Assembly: GCA_963778675.1 (NCBI GenBank)
Contig: CAVZVI010000014.1
Span: forward strand, 620,001-684,000
Reading direction: 5' to 3'
DNA: 64,000 nt
Origin: CAWCDJ01 sp963778675
Lineage (GTDB): Bacteria > Acidobacteriota > Terriglobia > Bryobacterales > Bryobacteraceae
In this document: positions 63,912 to 64,000 of the stretch, in pieces
How the letters are laid out: the number at the start of each line of letters is the position of its first letter
Numbering within the stretch: the stretch's first letter is position 1
Position numbers and translations under genes: made by a program
Notes under the pieces: generated by a model
The model's input: the letters and a program-made list of their open reading frames with translations, nothing else
Told to the model about the DNA's origin: nothing
The model's database searches: none

Positions 63912-64000
63912 ATGATTCTCAAAGTAGCCCTGCCGGTCTTGACGGCGGCCATACTTGCCGGTTTGATGCTCACGCCGGCGAGCAGCCAGAACAAGCGGAA
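63912..64000 (+). CDS. Start of a secreted protein (cut by window edge)
   Basis: An ATG at 63912 with GGAGGGA 4 nt upstream opens a signal peptide (LPVLTAAILAGLMLTPASS) that continues past the right edge. Only 29 residues are visible, so the product cannot be named. Confidence 0.65.
   Translation, partial: MILKVALPVLTAAILAGLMLTPASSQNKR

Overview
The window reads as a GC-rich chromosome segment from a soil-type Acidobacteriota, most likely the Bryobacterales/Solibacter group. The grounds are two Oar-like TonB-dependent receptors with the acidobacterial layout, a secreted protein with the C-terminal Ig-like domain typical of Solibacter-type genomes (TIGR03437-like), many secreted peptidases, an ECF sigma/anti-sigma pair and a group 1h-type [NiFe] hydrogenase locus. 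No phage, insertion sequence, CRISPR array, rRNA or tRNA was recognised.

Layout. 1-10.4 kb: end of a TonB-dependent receptor, two small secreted proteins, PadR and ACT-domain genes, an AspT-type transporter, a secreted metzincin-like protein coupled to a TIGR03437-like protein, and a PmoA-like protein. 10.4-17.1 kb: a small conserved protein, an M16 peptidase pair (one active, one inactive), a GT2 glycosyltransferase and an ECF sigma/anti-sigma operon. 17.1-36 kb: a full Oar-like receptor, a heparinase-like lyase, an aldo/keto reductase, an ammonium transporter with a 47-residue partner, a two-component system, a carbonic-anhydrase-like protein, an aminotransferase, an M28 peptidase, a DUF4965 glutaminase-like protein, a zinc phospholipase C-like protein and lysA. 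36.0-45.1 kb, minus strand: hypC-hypD-hypE, hydrogenase small and large subunits, a NifU-like protein, DUF5947, DUF6084, an uncharacterised 351-residue protein, the maturation protease, a 38-residue DUF6893-like protein and hypA. 45.2-50.4 kb: histidine degradation (ftcD, hutU, hutI) behind a permease gene broken by an internal deletion. 50.6-56.5 kb: small secreted and cytosolic proteins, M1 and M24 peptidases and membrane proteins. 56.5-61.6 kb, minus strand: the rpsP-khpA-rimM-trmD-rplS-rnhB block with ffh and nucleic-acid-binding proteins upstream. The end holds an EEP-family phosphohydrolase, a lipid kinase and the start of a secreted protein.

The hydrogenase locus is the main functional unit. 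The large subunit has both nickel-binding motifs. The small subunit has an Asp where other hydrogenases have a proximal-cluster Cys, the hallmark of the oxygen-tolerant, often high-affinity group 1h enzymes. hypB and hypF are not in the window. Several accessory proteins in the locus have no known function, including a 38-residue protein with a strong ribosome binding site.

Other observations: a +1 frameshift in rimM whose repair restores the usual C-terminus and a 4-nt overlap with trmD; a permease pseudogene lacking roughly its first transmembrane half; a strong orphan terminator at about 56.2 kb that may end an unannotated small RNA; and a 58-codon ORF in the gap at 5.5 kb.
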